Notes under the pieces: model-generated | Told to the model about the DNA's origin: nothing | The model's input: only the letters and a program-made list of their open reading frames with translations | Databases searched by the model: none | Translations under genes and position numbers: made by a program | Part shown: one piece after another, positions 1-5,698 of the stretch | Layout of the letters: each line of letters opens with the position of its first letter | Numbering within the stretch: position 1 is the first letter of the stretch | From: Pseudomonadota bacterium | GTDB lineage: Bacteria > Pseudomonadota > Gammaproteobacteria > Burkholderiales > Burkholderiaceae_D | Direction of reading: 5' to 3' | Assembly (NCBI GenBank): GCA_023392035.1 | Contig: JAEVZY010000282.1 | Span: 1-8,589, forward strand | DNA length: 8,589 bases

Positions 1-26
1 ACAAGGGACCAGGGTTCAGGATCCGA

Positions 27-683
27 TCAGGCCCAGGCCCGCAGCAAGCCCACTGCCAAACCTTCCAGCGCAAAATCTTCACGGCCCGGTTCCACCCGTA
101 TCGGCTTGAAGTCGTCGTTCTCGGGCAGCAGTTCTATGCCGTCGCGGGTACGGTGCAGGCGCTTGACTGTGACTTCATCGCCCAGGCGCGCCACCACGAT
201 CTGGCCATTGCGCGCCTCGCTGACTTTTTTTACGGCCAGCAGGTCGCCATCCAGGATGCCGGCGTCGCGCATCGACATGCCGCGCACCCGCAGCAGGTAG
301 TCCGGCTTGTCGGTGAACAGGGCCGGGTCGACGTTGTAATTGCTCTCGATGTGCTCCTGCGCCAGGATCGGCGAGCCGGCTGCCACCCGGCCGACCAGCG
401 GCAGCACCAGTTGCAGCAGCGAGCTTTCCGGCAGAGACAGTTGATTGGGCTTGCGCGGGCGCCCGGACTGCATGTCCAGCAGCCGAATGCCGCGAGAGGT
501 GCCGGGCGAAATTTCGATGGCGCCCTTGCGCGCCAGGGCTTGCAAATGCTCTTCCGCCGCGTTGGCGGAACGAAAACCCAGTTCGGCCGCGATTTCCGCG
601 CGGGTGGGCGGAATGCCGGTTTTATCGATCCAGTTGCGGATCAGGTTGAGGATTTGTTCCTGTCTTTCGGTCAGTTTGAGCAT
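27..683 (-). CDS. lexA: LexA, SOS-response transcriptional repressor (S24 self-cleaving)
   Basis: The 218-residue product is full length for LexA, which represses SOS DNA-damage genes and is inactivated when RecA-ssDNA filaments trigger its self-cleavage. The N-terminal winged helix-turn-helix is clear at about residues 1-70 (IPPTRAEIAAELGFRS, then NAAEEHLQALARKG). The C-terminal S24 peptidase domain carries the Ala-Gly cleavage bond at A102-G103 (VAAGSP), the nucleophile S137 (RGMSMRD) and the general base K174 (VTVKRL). All catalytic parts are present, so the repressor should be functional. The ATG at 683 is chosen because MLKLTERQEQ matches the family N-terminus, although no good Shine-Dalgarno sequence precedes it; the open frame continues upstream only as an antisense shadow of rpsF. 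Two LexA boxes lie 11-43 bp upstream, so it is almost certainly autoregulated. It is divergent from rpsF. No terminator is visible in the 26 bp left after the stop. Confidence 0.97.
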   Translation of the reverse strand: MLKLTERQEQILNLIRNWIDKTGIPPTRAEIAAELGFRSANAAEEHLQALARKGAIEISPGTSRGIRLLDMQSGRPRKPNQLSLPESSLLQLVLPLVGRVAAGSPILAQEHIESNYNVDPALFTDKPDYLLRVRGMSMRDAGILDGDLLAVKKVSEARNGQIVVARLGDEVTVKRLHRTRDGIELLPENDDFKPIRVEPGREDFALEGLAVGLLRAWA

Positions 684-693
684 GGCGGCCGGC

Positions 694-709
694 CTGGCTA
701 TAAAAACAG
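694..709 (-). promoter_or_regulatory. LexA box 2 (second, slightly degenerate operator)
   Basis: Read on the minus strand this is CTGTTTTTATAGCCAG, which differs from CTGT-N8-ACAG at one arm position (CCAG for ACAG). It is one base from box 1, giving a tandem pair with centres 17 bp apart. E. coli lexA also has two boxes, the second ending in CCAG (from memory), so this looks like a real second operator. Confidence 0.75.
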
Positions 710-710
710 G

Positions 711-726
711 CTGTATTTTTGTACAG
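711..726 (-). promoter_or_regulatory. LexA box 1 (operator of lexA)
   Basis: CTGTATTTTTGTACAG fits the CTGT-N8-ACAG SOS box exactly in its conserved arms. It lies 27 bp upstream of the lexA ATG and covers the probable -10 region, as expected for repression of lexA by its own product. Confidence 0.9.
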
Positions 727-743
727 GCGTGGCCATATTGCAA
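715..743 (-). promoter_or_regulatory. Probable sigma70 promoter of lexA
   Basis: On the minus strand a TTGCAA -35 element (738-743) is followed after 17 bp by AAAAAT (715-720), four of six matches to the -10 consensus. The -10 lies inside LexA box 1. The -10 is weak, so the exact hexamer is uncertain, but the position fits a repressor-occluded promoter. Confidence 0.45.
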
Positions 744-795
744 GTGGTTCGTACCAGTGCTCATTCGTACCGGTGTTCGCTGGCAGACCGGCGAT

Positions 796-824
796 TTGAG
801 TTTTCGGCCTCTTGTCGGTATAGT
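796..824 (+). promoter_or_regulatory. Sigma70 promoter of the rpsF-priB-rpsR-rplI operon
   Basis: TTGAGT (796-801) and TATAGT (819-824) are separated by exactly 17 bp. Each hexamer has one or two mismatches to consensus. Transcription would start near 830-832, leaving a leader of about 70 nt before the rpsF ATG, and diverges from lexA. Confidence 0.7.
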
Positions 825-840
825 TGCGGGTTTTCCTCTT

Positions 841-877
841 CCCACACCTGAGTTGACGCCGGGGTGGGCGATTTTTT
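841..877 (+). promoter_or_regulatory. Structured rpsF leader: hairpin with U-run, possible S6:S18 autoregulatory element
   Basis: The arms 841-848 (CCCACACC) and 861-868 (GGGGTGGG) pair at seven of eight positions with one A-G mismatch, and CGATTTTTT follows at 869-877. The 3' side of the loop contains a CCG trinucleotide at 859-861. In many bacteria rpsF leaders carry an S6:S18-binding structure with an essential CCG. The hairpin and U-run could also act as an attenuator. The pairing is seen directly; the regulatory role is inferred, and I could not fit the full published S6:S18 motif by eye. Confidence 0.4.
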
Positions 878-899
878 CAATTCGACCTCGGGAGAATAC

Positions 900-1268
900 A
901 TGCGTCATTACGAAATCGTATTTATCGTGCACCCCGATCAGAGCGAGCAAGTGCCCGCCATGATCGAGCGCTACAAGGGCATCGTCACCAACCGTGGTGG
1001 CAAACTGCACCGCGTGGAAGATTGGGGCCGTCGCCAGATGGCTTACATGATCCAGAAACTGGCCAAGGCTCACTACGTCTGCATGAACATCGAGTGCGAC
1101 GCCGAGACCCTGCAGGAACTGGAAACCGGTTTCCGCTTCAACGACGCCGTCCTGCGCCATCTCACCGTCAAGATGAAGAAGGCCGAGACCGCACCGTCGC
1201 CGATGATGAAGGCCGTTCAGAAGGAAGACGCCGCCAAGAGCCATCGCGCCGAGGCAGCCGCTTCCTAA
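900..1268 (+). CDS. rpsF: 30S ribosomal protein S6 (bS6)
   Basis: The 122-residue product begins MRHYEIVFIVHPDQ, the typical bS6 N-terminus, and keeps the characteristic stretch RVEDWGRRQMAYMIQK at residues 38-53 and FRFNDAVLRHLTVKM at 78-92. bS6 binds 16S rRNA in the platform of the small subunit as a partner of bS18. The C-terminal tail after residue 93 is Ala/Lys/Glu-rich and probably disordered, a variable region in this family. The ATG at 900 is chosen because GGGAG (890-894) lies five bases upstream; an in-frame ATG at 864 would add 12 unrelated residues and falls within the leader hairpin. It is the first gene of a four-gene operon, and priB begins 15 bp after its stop. Confidence 0.97.
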   Translation: MRHYEIVFIVHPDQSEQVPAMIERYKGIVTNRGGKLHRVEDWGRRQMAYMIQKLAKAHYVCMNIECDAETLQELETGFRFNDAVLRHLTVKMKKAETAPSPMMKAVQKEDAAKSHRAEAAAS

Positions 1269-1283
1269 GGAAATTCCGGTCAA

Positions 1284-1619
1284 GTGAACCAGCTTTGCCT
1301 GGTAGCCAGCATTGCCGAGCGCGAGTCCTTGCGCTACACGCCGGCTGGCATACCGATCGTCACGGCAAGTCTGTTGCACAGTTCCACCCAGATGGAAGCG
1401 GGTTTTGCCCGCCAGGTTGAGTTTGAAATCGCCGCGCTGGCCGCGGGACCGATCTCAAGCGCTTTCAACCAGTTGCCGCTGGGAGGGATGTGCCAGTTCA
1501 CCGGCTTCATGGCCAAGAAAAGCCGCAATAGCCGAACGCTGGTGTTTCACATTACCGGAATAGAACAGAAACCCGATCCAGTCATACCAGATACAGGAGC
1601 CAATCATGGCATTCGGTAA
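1284..1619 (+). CDS. priB: PriB, primosomal replication protein N
   Basis: The 111-residue product is a single OB-fold protein of the PriB family. It binds ssDNA and bridges PriA and DnaT/DnaB loading during restart of stalled replication forks. Recognisable family stretches are LRYTPAGIPI (17-26), VEFEIAALAAGP (45-56) and FTGFMAKKSRNSRTLVFHITGIE (72-94), and the gene sits between rpsF and rpsR, the standard place in beta- and gammaproteobacteria. The start is GTG at 1284, with AAGGAA (1267-1272) about 11 bases upstream, overlapping the rpsF stop. The C-terminal tail after about residue 94 (QKPDPVIPDTGANHGIR) exceeds the usual ~100-residue length because the frame runs 14 bp into rpsR. The overlap and non-ATG start suggest low, coupled translation relative to the ribosomal genes. 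Confidence 0.92.
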   Translation: MNQLCLVASIAERESLRYTPAGIPIVTASLLHSSTQMEAGFARQVEFEIAALAAGPISSAFNQLPLGGMCQFTGFMAKKSRNSRTLVFHITGIEQKPDPVIPDTGANHGIR

Positions 1620-1890
1620 AAAATTCGATAAAAGCAAATTGAAAGAGAAGCGCAAACAGCAAAACCCGCTGTTCAAGCGCAAGAAGTTCTGCCGCTTCAC
1701 CGCCGCCAAGGTGGAACAGGTTGACTACAAAGACGTGGACACCCTGAAAGACTTCATCCAGGAAAACGGCAAGATCATGCCGGCCCGCCTGACCGGCACC
1801 AAGGCCCACTACCAGCGCCAGCTCGACACCGCCGTCAAGCGCGCCCGTTACCTGGCCCTCTTGCCGTACACCGATCTGCACAACGCCTAA
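1606..1890 (+). CDS. rpsR: 30S ribosomal protein S18 (bS18)
   Basis: The 94-residue product has the basic N-terminal tail (KKFDKSKLKEKRKQQ) and the bS18 core, with FKRKKFCRFTA at 23-33, VDYKDVDTLKDFI at 39-51, GKIMPARLTGTKAHYQRQL at 55-73 and VKRARYLALLPYTD at 77-90. It forms a heterodimer with bS6 in the 30S platform, which explains the shared operon. The ATG at 1606 is preceded by AGGAG (1595-1599), which lies inside the end of priB; the priB stop falls 14 bp downstream of this start. The length is slightly greater than the 75-residue E. coli protein because of the longer N-terminus, which is normal for betaproteobacteria. Confidence 0.97.
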   Translation: MAFGKKFDKSKLKEKRKQQNPLFKRKKFCRFTAAKVEQVDYKDVDTLKDFIQENGKIMPARLTGTKAHYQRQLDTAVKRARYLALLPYTDLHNA

Positions 1891-1908
1891 GACGAACAGG
1901 GAGAAACC

Positions 1909-2361
1909 ATGCAAGTAATTCTGTTGGAGAAGGTCGTCAACCTGGGCGACTTGGGTGCGGTGGTCAAGGTCAAGGACGGCTATGCCCGCAATTTCCTGAT
2001 CCCGCAAAAGAAAGCGCGCCGCGCCACCGCTGATGCCGTGGCTGATTTCGAAAAGCGCCGCGCCGAGCTGGAAAAAGCCGCTGCCGAGAAACTGGCCGCC
2101 GCTCAAGCCCAAGGCGAAAAGCTGGCCGGCCTGACGGTGCAGATCTCGCAAAAGGCTGGTGTGGATGGCCGCCTGTTTGGCTCGGTCACCAACTACGACA
2201 TCGCTGAAGCCCTGTCCAAGCAAGGCTTCCCGGTCGAGAAGGCCCAGGTCCGCATGCCGCAAGGCCCGCTGAAGATCACCGGCGACCACGCGGTTTCGGT
2301 GGCTCTGCATACCGACGTGGTGGTCGACATCACCGTTTCGGTGCTGGGCGAGCAGGCTTAA
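1909..2361 (+). CDS. rplI: 50S ribosomal protein L9 (bL9)
   Basis: The 150-residue product has the classic three-part bL9 design. The N-terminal rRNA-binding domain (MQVILLEKVVNLGDLGAVVKVKDGYARNFLIP) is followed by a long Ala/Glu/Lys-rich connecting helix at about 40-75. The C-terminal domain (GVDGRLFGSVTNYDIAEAL, then ALHTDVVVDITVSVL) completes it. bL9 binds 23S rRNA near the base of the L1 stalk and helps keep the reading frame. AGGGAGA (1898-1904) is the Shine-Dalgarno sequence, 4-5 bases before the ATG. The gene follows rpsR by 18 bp and is the last gene of the operon, with an intrinsic terminator starting 20 bp after the stop. Confidence 0.97.
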   Translation: MQVILLEKVVNLGDLGAVVKVKDGYARNFLIPQKKARRATADAVADFEKRRAELEKAAAEKLAAAQAQGEKLAGLTVQISQKAGVDGRLFGSVTNYDIAEALSKQGFPVEKAQVRMPQGPLKITGDHAVSVALHTDVVVDITVSVLGEQA

Positions 2362-2380
2362 GCCGTCGATGCAAGCAAGA

Positions 2381-2406
2381 AGCCGGGTCTAGACCCGGCT
2401 TTTTTT
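2381..2406 (+). terminator. Rho-independent terminator of the rpsF-rplI operon
   Basis: AGCCGGGTC (2381-2389) and GACCCGGCT (2392-2400) form a perfect GC-rich inverted repeat whose inner bases open as the loop. The T-run spans 2400-2406. The upstream flank lacks a comparable A-run, so it acts mainly on the plus strand and separates the ribosomal operon from dnaB. Confidence 0.93.
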
Positions 2407-2504
2407 ATGGCGCGGCCATACGTGTAACGCAAGCGAATGGAAAAATCAGCAAGACAGAATTCCCGTCCACGCGGCTCGCGTGAAAGAGACGGCGAGGCGG
2501 ACGG

Positions 2505-2510
2505 TATAAT
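2505..2510 (+). promoter_or_regulatory. Consensus -10 element of the dnaB promoter
   Basis: A perfect TATAAT ends seven bases before the chosen dnaB ATG, with the GC-only spacer GCGCGCC between. Initiation at the usual distance would fall at 2516-2518, on or next to the A of the ATG. The -35 region is poor; GTGAAA (2480-2485, 19-bp spacing) is the best I see. A GC-rich discriminator is a feature of ppGpp-inhibited promoters, which is an inference here. Confidence 0.65.
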
Positions 2511-2517
2511 GCGCGCC

Positions 2518-3909
2518 ATGAATGCCGCCCGTCCCGACCCGCAGATCGAAGCCTTGCGCGTGCCGCCGCACTCGATCGAGGCTGAGCAATCCGTCATTGG
2601 CGGTCTGCTGCTCGACAACGCGGCCTGGGATCGCATCGCCGACTTCGTGTCGGAAGACGATTTCTACCGCTATGACCATCGCATCATCTTTCAGCACCTG
2701 GTCAAGCTGATCAACAACGGCCGTCCGGCCGACGTCATCACCGTCTACGAAGCGCTCACCAACAGCGGCAAGGGCGAGGAAGTGGGGGGCCTGGCCTATC
2801 TCAATGCGCTGGCGCAGAACACGCCTTCGGCCGCCAACATCCGGCGCTATGCCGAAATCGTGCGCGACCGCGGCGTGCTGCGCAAACTGATCACCGTTTC
2901 CGACGAAATCTCGGGCCAGGCTTTCAATCCGCAAGGCAAGGAAGTCAAGCAGATGCTGGACGAGGCCGAGTCCAAGATCTTCGCCATTGCCGAAGAGGGC
3001 GCGCGCGGCGCTTCCGGCTTCATCGCCATCCAGCCCCTGCTCACGGAGGTGGTGGAGCGCATCGACGAACTCTACAATCGCGACAACTCCAGCGACGTGA
3101 CCGGCGTGCCGACTGGCTTCATCGATCTCGACAAGATGACCTCCGGCCTGCAGCCGGGCGACCTGGTGATCGTGGCCGGACGTCCCTCCATGGGCAAGAC
3201 CGCGTTCTCGCTGAACATCGGCGAGAACGTGGCGATCGACAGCGGCTTGCCGGTGGCGGTGTTCTCGATGGAGATGGGCGGCGCGCAATTGGCCATGCGT
3301 ATGCTGGGTTCGGTCGGCAAGCTCGATCAAAGCCAACTGCGTATCGGCAAACTGAATGACGACGACTGGCCGCGCCTGACGCACGCGATCCAGAAGATGA
3401 ACGATGCCCAGCTCTATATCGACGAGACGCCGGCCCTGAACGCCATCGAGTTGCGGGCACGCGCGCGCCGGCTGTCGCGCCAGTGCGGCAAGCTGGGCCT
3501 GGTGATCGTCGACTACCTGCAGTTGATGTCGGCCACCACCGCCGGCGAGAACCGCGCCACTGAGATTTCCGAAATCTCGCGCGGACTCAAGGGCCTGGCC
3601 AAGGAATTGCACTGTCCGGTGATTGCCTTGTCGCAGTTGAACCGCTCGCTGGAACAGCGCACCGACAAGCGTCCGGTGATGTCCGATCTGCGCGAATCGG
3701 GCGCCATCGAGCAGGACGCCGACGTCATCCTGTTCATCTACCGTGACGAAGTCTACAACCCGGATTCGCCCGACAAGGGCACGGCCGAAATCATCATAGG
3801 CAAGCAGCGTAACGGCCCGATCGGCCGGGTGCGCCTGGCTTTCCTCGGCAAATACACCAAATTTGACAATTACGCGGGCAATCTCGGCGAGCTCTACCAG
3901 GGCGACTGA
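2518..3909 (+). CDS. dnaB: Replicative DNA helicase DnaB
   Basis: The 463-residue product is a full-length hexameric 5'-3' helicase that unwinds DNA at the replication fork. The N-terminal collar domain (VPPHSIEAEQSVIGGLLLDN, about 15-34) is joined by a linker to the RecA-like motor. The motor has Walker A GRPSMGKT (221-228), the catalytic glutamate E252 in FSMEM, Walker B LVIVDYLQLM (D332), ALSQLNRSLEQR (370-381) and the KQRNGPIG arginine-finger region (429-436). MNAARPDPQ at 2518 is chosen as the start from family resemblance. In-frame ATGs at 2437 and 2509 are disfavoured: the first adds 27 unrelated residues and the second overlaps the -10 hexamer. No Shine-Dalgarno precedes 2518. The gene lies downstream of the rplI terminator and 29 bp before a DUF47 gene, with no terminator in between. 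Confidence 0.96.
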   Translation: MNAARPDPQIEALRVPPHSIEAEQSVIGGLLLDNAAWDRIADFVSEDDFYRYDHRIIFQHLVKLINNGRPADVITVYEALTNSGKGEEVGGLAYLNALAQNTPSAANIRRYAEIVRDRGVLRKLITVSDEISGQAFNPQGKEVKQMLDEAESKIFAIAEEGARGASGFIAIQPLLTEVVERIDELYNRDNSSDVTGVPTGFIDLDKMTSGLQPGDLVIVAGRPSMGKTAFSLNIGENVAIDSGLPVAVFSMEMGGAQLAMRMLGSVGKLDQSQLRIGKLNDDDWPRLTHAIQKMNDAQLYIDETPALNAIELRARARRLSRQCGKLGLVIVDYLQLMSATTAGENRATEISEISRGLKGLAKELHCPVIALSQLNRSLEQRTDKRPVMSDLRESGAIEQDADVILFIYRDEVYNPDSPDKGTAEIIIGKQRNGPIGRVRLAFLGKYTKFDNYAGNLGELYQGD

Positions 3910-3938
3910 GGCCGGCGCAACCAGAAAGGATTTGAATC

Positions 3939-4565
3939 ATGTTCGGACGCCTGATGCCCAGCGAGGGCAAGTTTTTCGAGCTGTTCGTGCAGCACGGTGA
4001 CCTGTGCGTGAAGGGCGCGAAAGAGATGCTGGCCCTGATGTCGAATTTCACCGACCTTGAAATGCGGGTGCATGCCATCGAGAGCATCGAGAAGCAGGCC
4101 GACAAGGTCACGCACATCACGCTGGAAATGCTGCACAAGACCTTCATCACGCCGCTGGATCGCGACGACATCCACAAGCTGATCACCAAGATGGATGACA
4201 TCCTCGATCTGCTGGAAGACGCCGGCCAGACCATTTCCCTGTACGACATCAAGGCGGTGACGCCGGAAGCCACCCGGCTGGCCGAGCTGTGCCTGCAATG
4301 CGCCGAGCGGGTGCGCAATGCCGTGGGCCTGCTGAACAACATGGACAATGCGCGTGAAATCCTCGGCTTGTGCAACGAGATCGACCGCCTGGAATCGGAC
4401 GCCGATCATGTGATGCGCGCCGCCATGTCCAAGCTGTTCCGCGACGAGCCCGATGTACGCACGCTCATCAAGCTCAAGGCGATCTATGAAATCCTCGAAA
4501 CCGTGACCGACCGTTGCGAGGATGTCGCCAATATCCTGGAAGGCATCATCGTCGAGAACGCATAA
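3939..4565 (+). CDS. DUF47 (PhoU-like) protein, putative Pit-associated phosphate transport regulator
   Basis: The 208-residue, all-helical product belongs to the DUF47/COG1392 group related to PhoU. These proteins are usually encoded beside Pit transporters and are thought to modulate them. PhoU-like acidic metal-binding motifs are visible as repeated E/D clusters: ESIEKQADKVTH (48-59), PLDRDDIHKLITKMDDILD (72-90), CNEIDRLESDADHVMR (145-160) and YEILETVTDRCEDVANILE (183-201), consistent with a duplicated three-helix bundle. No signal peptide or membrane segment is seen, so it should be cytoplasmic at the membrane face. AAAGGA lies eight bases before the ATG. The pit gene follows 21 bp after the stop and the two are probably co-transcribed. 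The family assignment is solid; the regulatory role is known only in outline. Confidence 0.92.
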   Translation: MFGRLMPSEGKFFELFVQHGDLCVKGAKEMLALMSNFTDLEMRVHAIESIEKQADKVTHITLEMLHKTFITPLDRDDIHKLITKMDDILDLLEDAGQTISLYDIKAVTPEATRLAELCLQCAERVRNAVGLLNNMDNAREILGLCNEIDRLESDADHVMRAAMSKLFRDEPDVRTLIKLKAIYEILETVTDRCEDVANILEGIIVENA

Positions 4566-4586
4566 ACGCGGGACCAGAAGAACAAT

Positions 4587-5597
4587 ATGCAAACCCTGCA
4601 AATGAGCATTTATGTGCTCGCCTTCCTGGTGGCGCTGGCCTTGCTGTTCGATTTCATGAACGGCTTCCACGACGCTGCCAATGCGATTGCCACCGTGGTG
4701 TCCACGGGCGTCTTGAAACCGCATCAAGCGGTGGCGATGGCGGCGATGTTCAACTTCGTGGCGATTGCGGTGTTCCATGTGAAGGTGGCCACCACCGTCG
4801 GCAAGGGCACCATCGATCCGGCCATCGTCGATCATTACGTGATCTTTGGCGCTCTGGTCGGGGCCTGTTTGTGGAACCTGATCACCTGGTATTACGGCAT
4901 TCCGTCTTCCTCTTCCCACGCCTTGATCGGCGGCCTGGTGGGTGCGGCGGTGGCCAAGGCCGGCACCGGCTCGCTGGTGGCGGCGGGCCTGTTGAAGACC
5001 ATTCTTTTCATCGTGCTGTCGCCGCTGCTGGGCTTCATCTTCGGCTCGATCCTGATGGTGCTGGTGTCATGGATCTTTGTCAGGTCGACGCCGGCCCGGG
5101 TCGACAAATGGTTCCGCCGCATGCAATTGGTTTCGGCTTCCATGTACAGCCTGGGGCACGGCGGCAATGACGCGCAAAAGACCATGGGCATCATCTGGAT
5201 GCTGCTCATCGCCAGCGGCTATACGGCAGCGGATGCCCCGACGCCGCCGACCTGGGTGATCATCAGTTGCTATAGCGCGATCGGCCTGGGCACTTTGTTT
5301 GGCGGCTGGCGCATCGTCAAGACCATGGGCCAGAAGATCACCAAGTTGAAGCCGGTCGGCGGCTTCTGCGCCGAAACCGGCGGCGCCATCACGCTGTTCC
5401 TGGCCACCGCGCTGGGCGTGCCGGTCTCCACCACCCACACCATCACCGGCGCCATCGTCGGCGTCGGCTCGGCGCGCAAGATGTCCGCCGTGCGCTGGGG
5501 CGTGGCCGGCAATATCGTCTGGGCCTGGATCTTCACCATCCCCGCATCGGCCTTCATGGCGGCGATTGCGTGGTGGGTGGGGACGCATATTCTCTGA
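4587..5597 (+). CDS. pit: Low-affinity inorganic phosphate transporter, PiT family
   Basis: The 336-residue product is an integral inner-membrane protein that imports phosphate, probably as a metal-phosphate complex with protons (PiT/PHO-4 family). Both halves of the internal duplication carry the family signature: FDFMNGFHDAANAIATVVSTG (21-41) and SLGHGGNDAQKTMGI (188-202). Each is followed by a serine/threonine-rich re-entrant motif, PSSSSHALIGGLVGA (106-120) and PVSTTHTITGAIVGVG (279-294). Roughly ten hydrophobic segments are visible, the first at 7-23 and the last at 309-332. It is shorter than E. coli PitA (about 500 residues) and is of the compact bacterial type. It forms a unit with the preceding DUF47 gene, and a bidirectional terminator follows 16 bp after the stop. 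No Pho box is seen nearby, so phosphate-starvation control is not indicated. Substrate preference within the family cannot be read from sequence alone. Confidence 0.94.
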   Translation: MQTLQMSIYVLAFLVALALLFDFMNGFHDAANAIATVVSTGVLKPHQAVAMAAMFNFVAIAVFHVKVATTVGKGTIDPAIVDHYVIFGALVGACLWNLITWYYGIPSSSSHALIGGLVGAAVAKAGTGSLVAAGLLKTILFIVLSPLLGFIFGSILMVLVSWIFVRSTPARVDKWFRRMQLVSASMYSLGHGGNDAQKTMGIIWMLLIASGYTAADAPTPPTWVIISCYSAIGLGTLFGGWRIVKTMGQKITKLKPVGGFCAETGGAITLFLATALGVPVSTTHTITGAIVGVGSARKMSAVRWGVAGNIVWAWIFTIPASAFMAAIAWWVGTHIL

Positions 5598-5613
5598 ACT
5601 TTCAGCTCACGAG

Positions 5614-5656
5614 AAAAAAAGCTGGATGCGGCGCGCGCTGCATCCAGCTTTTTTTT
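5614..5656. terminator. Bidirectional intrinsic terminator between pit and the toxin gene
   Basis: Arms at 5621-5629 (GCTGGATGC) and 5640-5648 (GCATCCAGC) pair perfectly, and the stem can extend inward at 5630-5632/5637-5639. Seven As flank it on the left and eight Ts on the right, so it gives a U-tailed hairpin in both directions. It serves convergent transcription of pit and the toxin gene, whose stop is 43 bp away. Confidence 0.93.
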
Positions 5657-5698
5657 GGTCACGGTCCGACACAGGGCGGACGCGCTGGGCAGTGCGCA

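Noticed and set aside
153..851. Plus-strand open frame of 232 residues antisense to lexA
   Set aside because: Its composition (Gln/His/Ala/Arg-rich) is typical of a GC-rich antisense shadow, and the opposite strand is an intact lexA.
864..899. Upstream ATG for rpsF at 864
   Set aside because: It adds 12 non-conserved residues and lies in the leader hairpin, whereas the ATG at 900 has a Shine-Dalgarno at the right distance.
684..1379. Minus-strand open frame continuing upstream of lexA to give a 450-residue product
   Set aside because: The extension is antisense to rpsF and priB, shows no family features, and lexA has a clear conserved N-terminus at 683 with its operators upstream.
2446..3612. 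Minus-strand open frame of 388 residues antisense to dnaB
   Set aside because: Shadow of dnaB with no recognisable domain; high GC suppresses stop codons in this frame.
3863..3868. Consensus TTGACA inside the 3' end of dnaB, a possible promoter for the DUF47 gene
   Set aside because: No acceptable -10 element lies 15-19 bp downstream; the hexamer alone is not enough.
3894..4919. Minus-strand open frame of 341 residues antisense to the DUF47 gene and pit
   Set aside because: Shadow frame rich in His/Gln/Asp with no motif; both plus-strand genes are intact.
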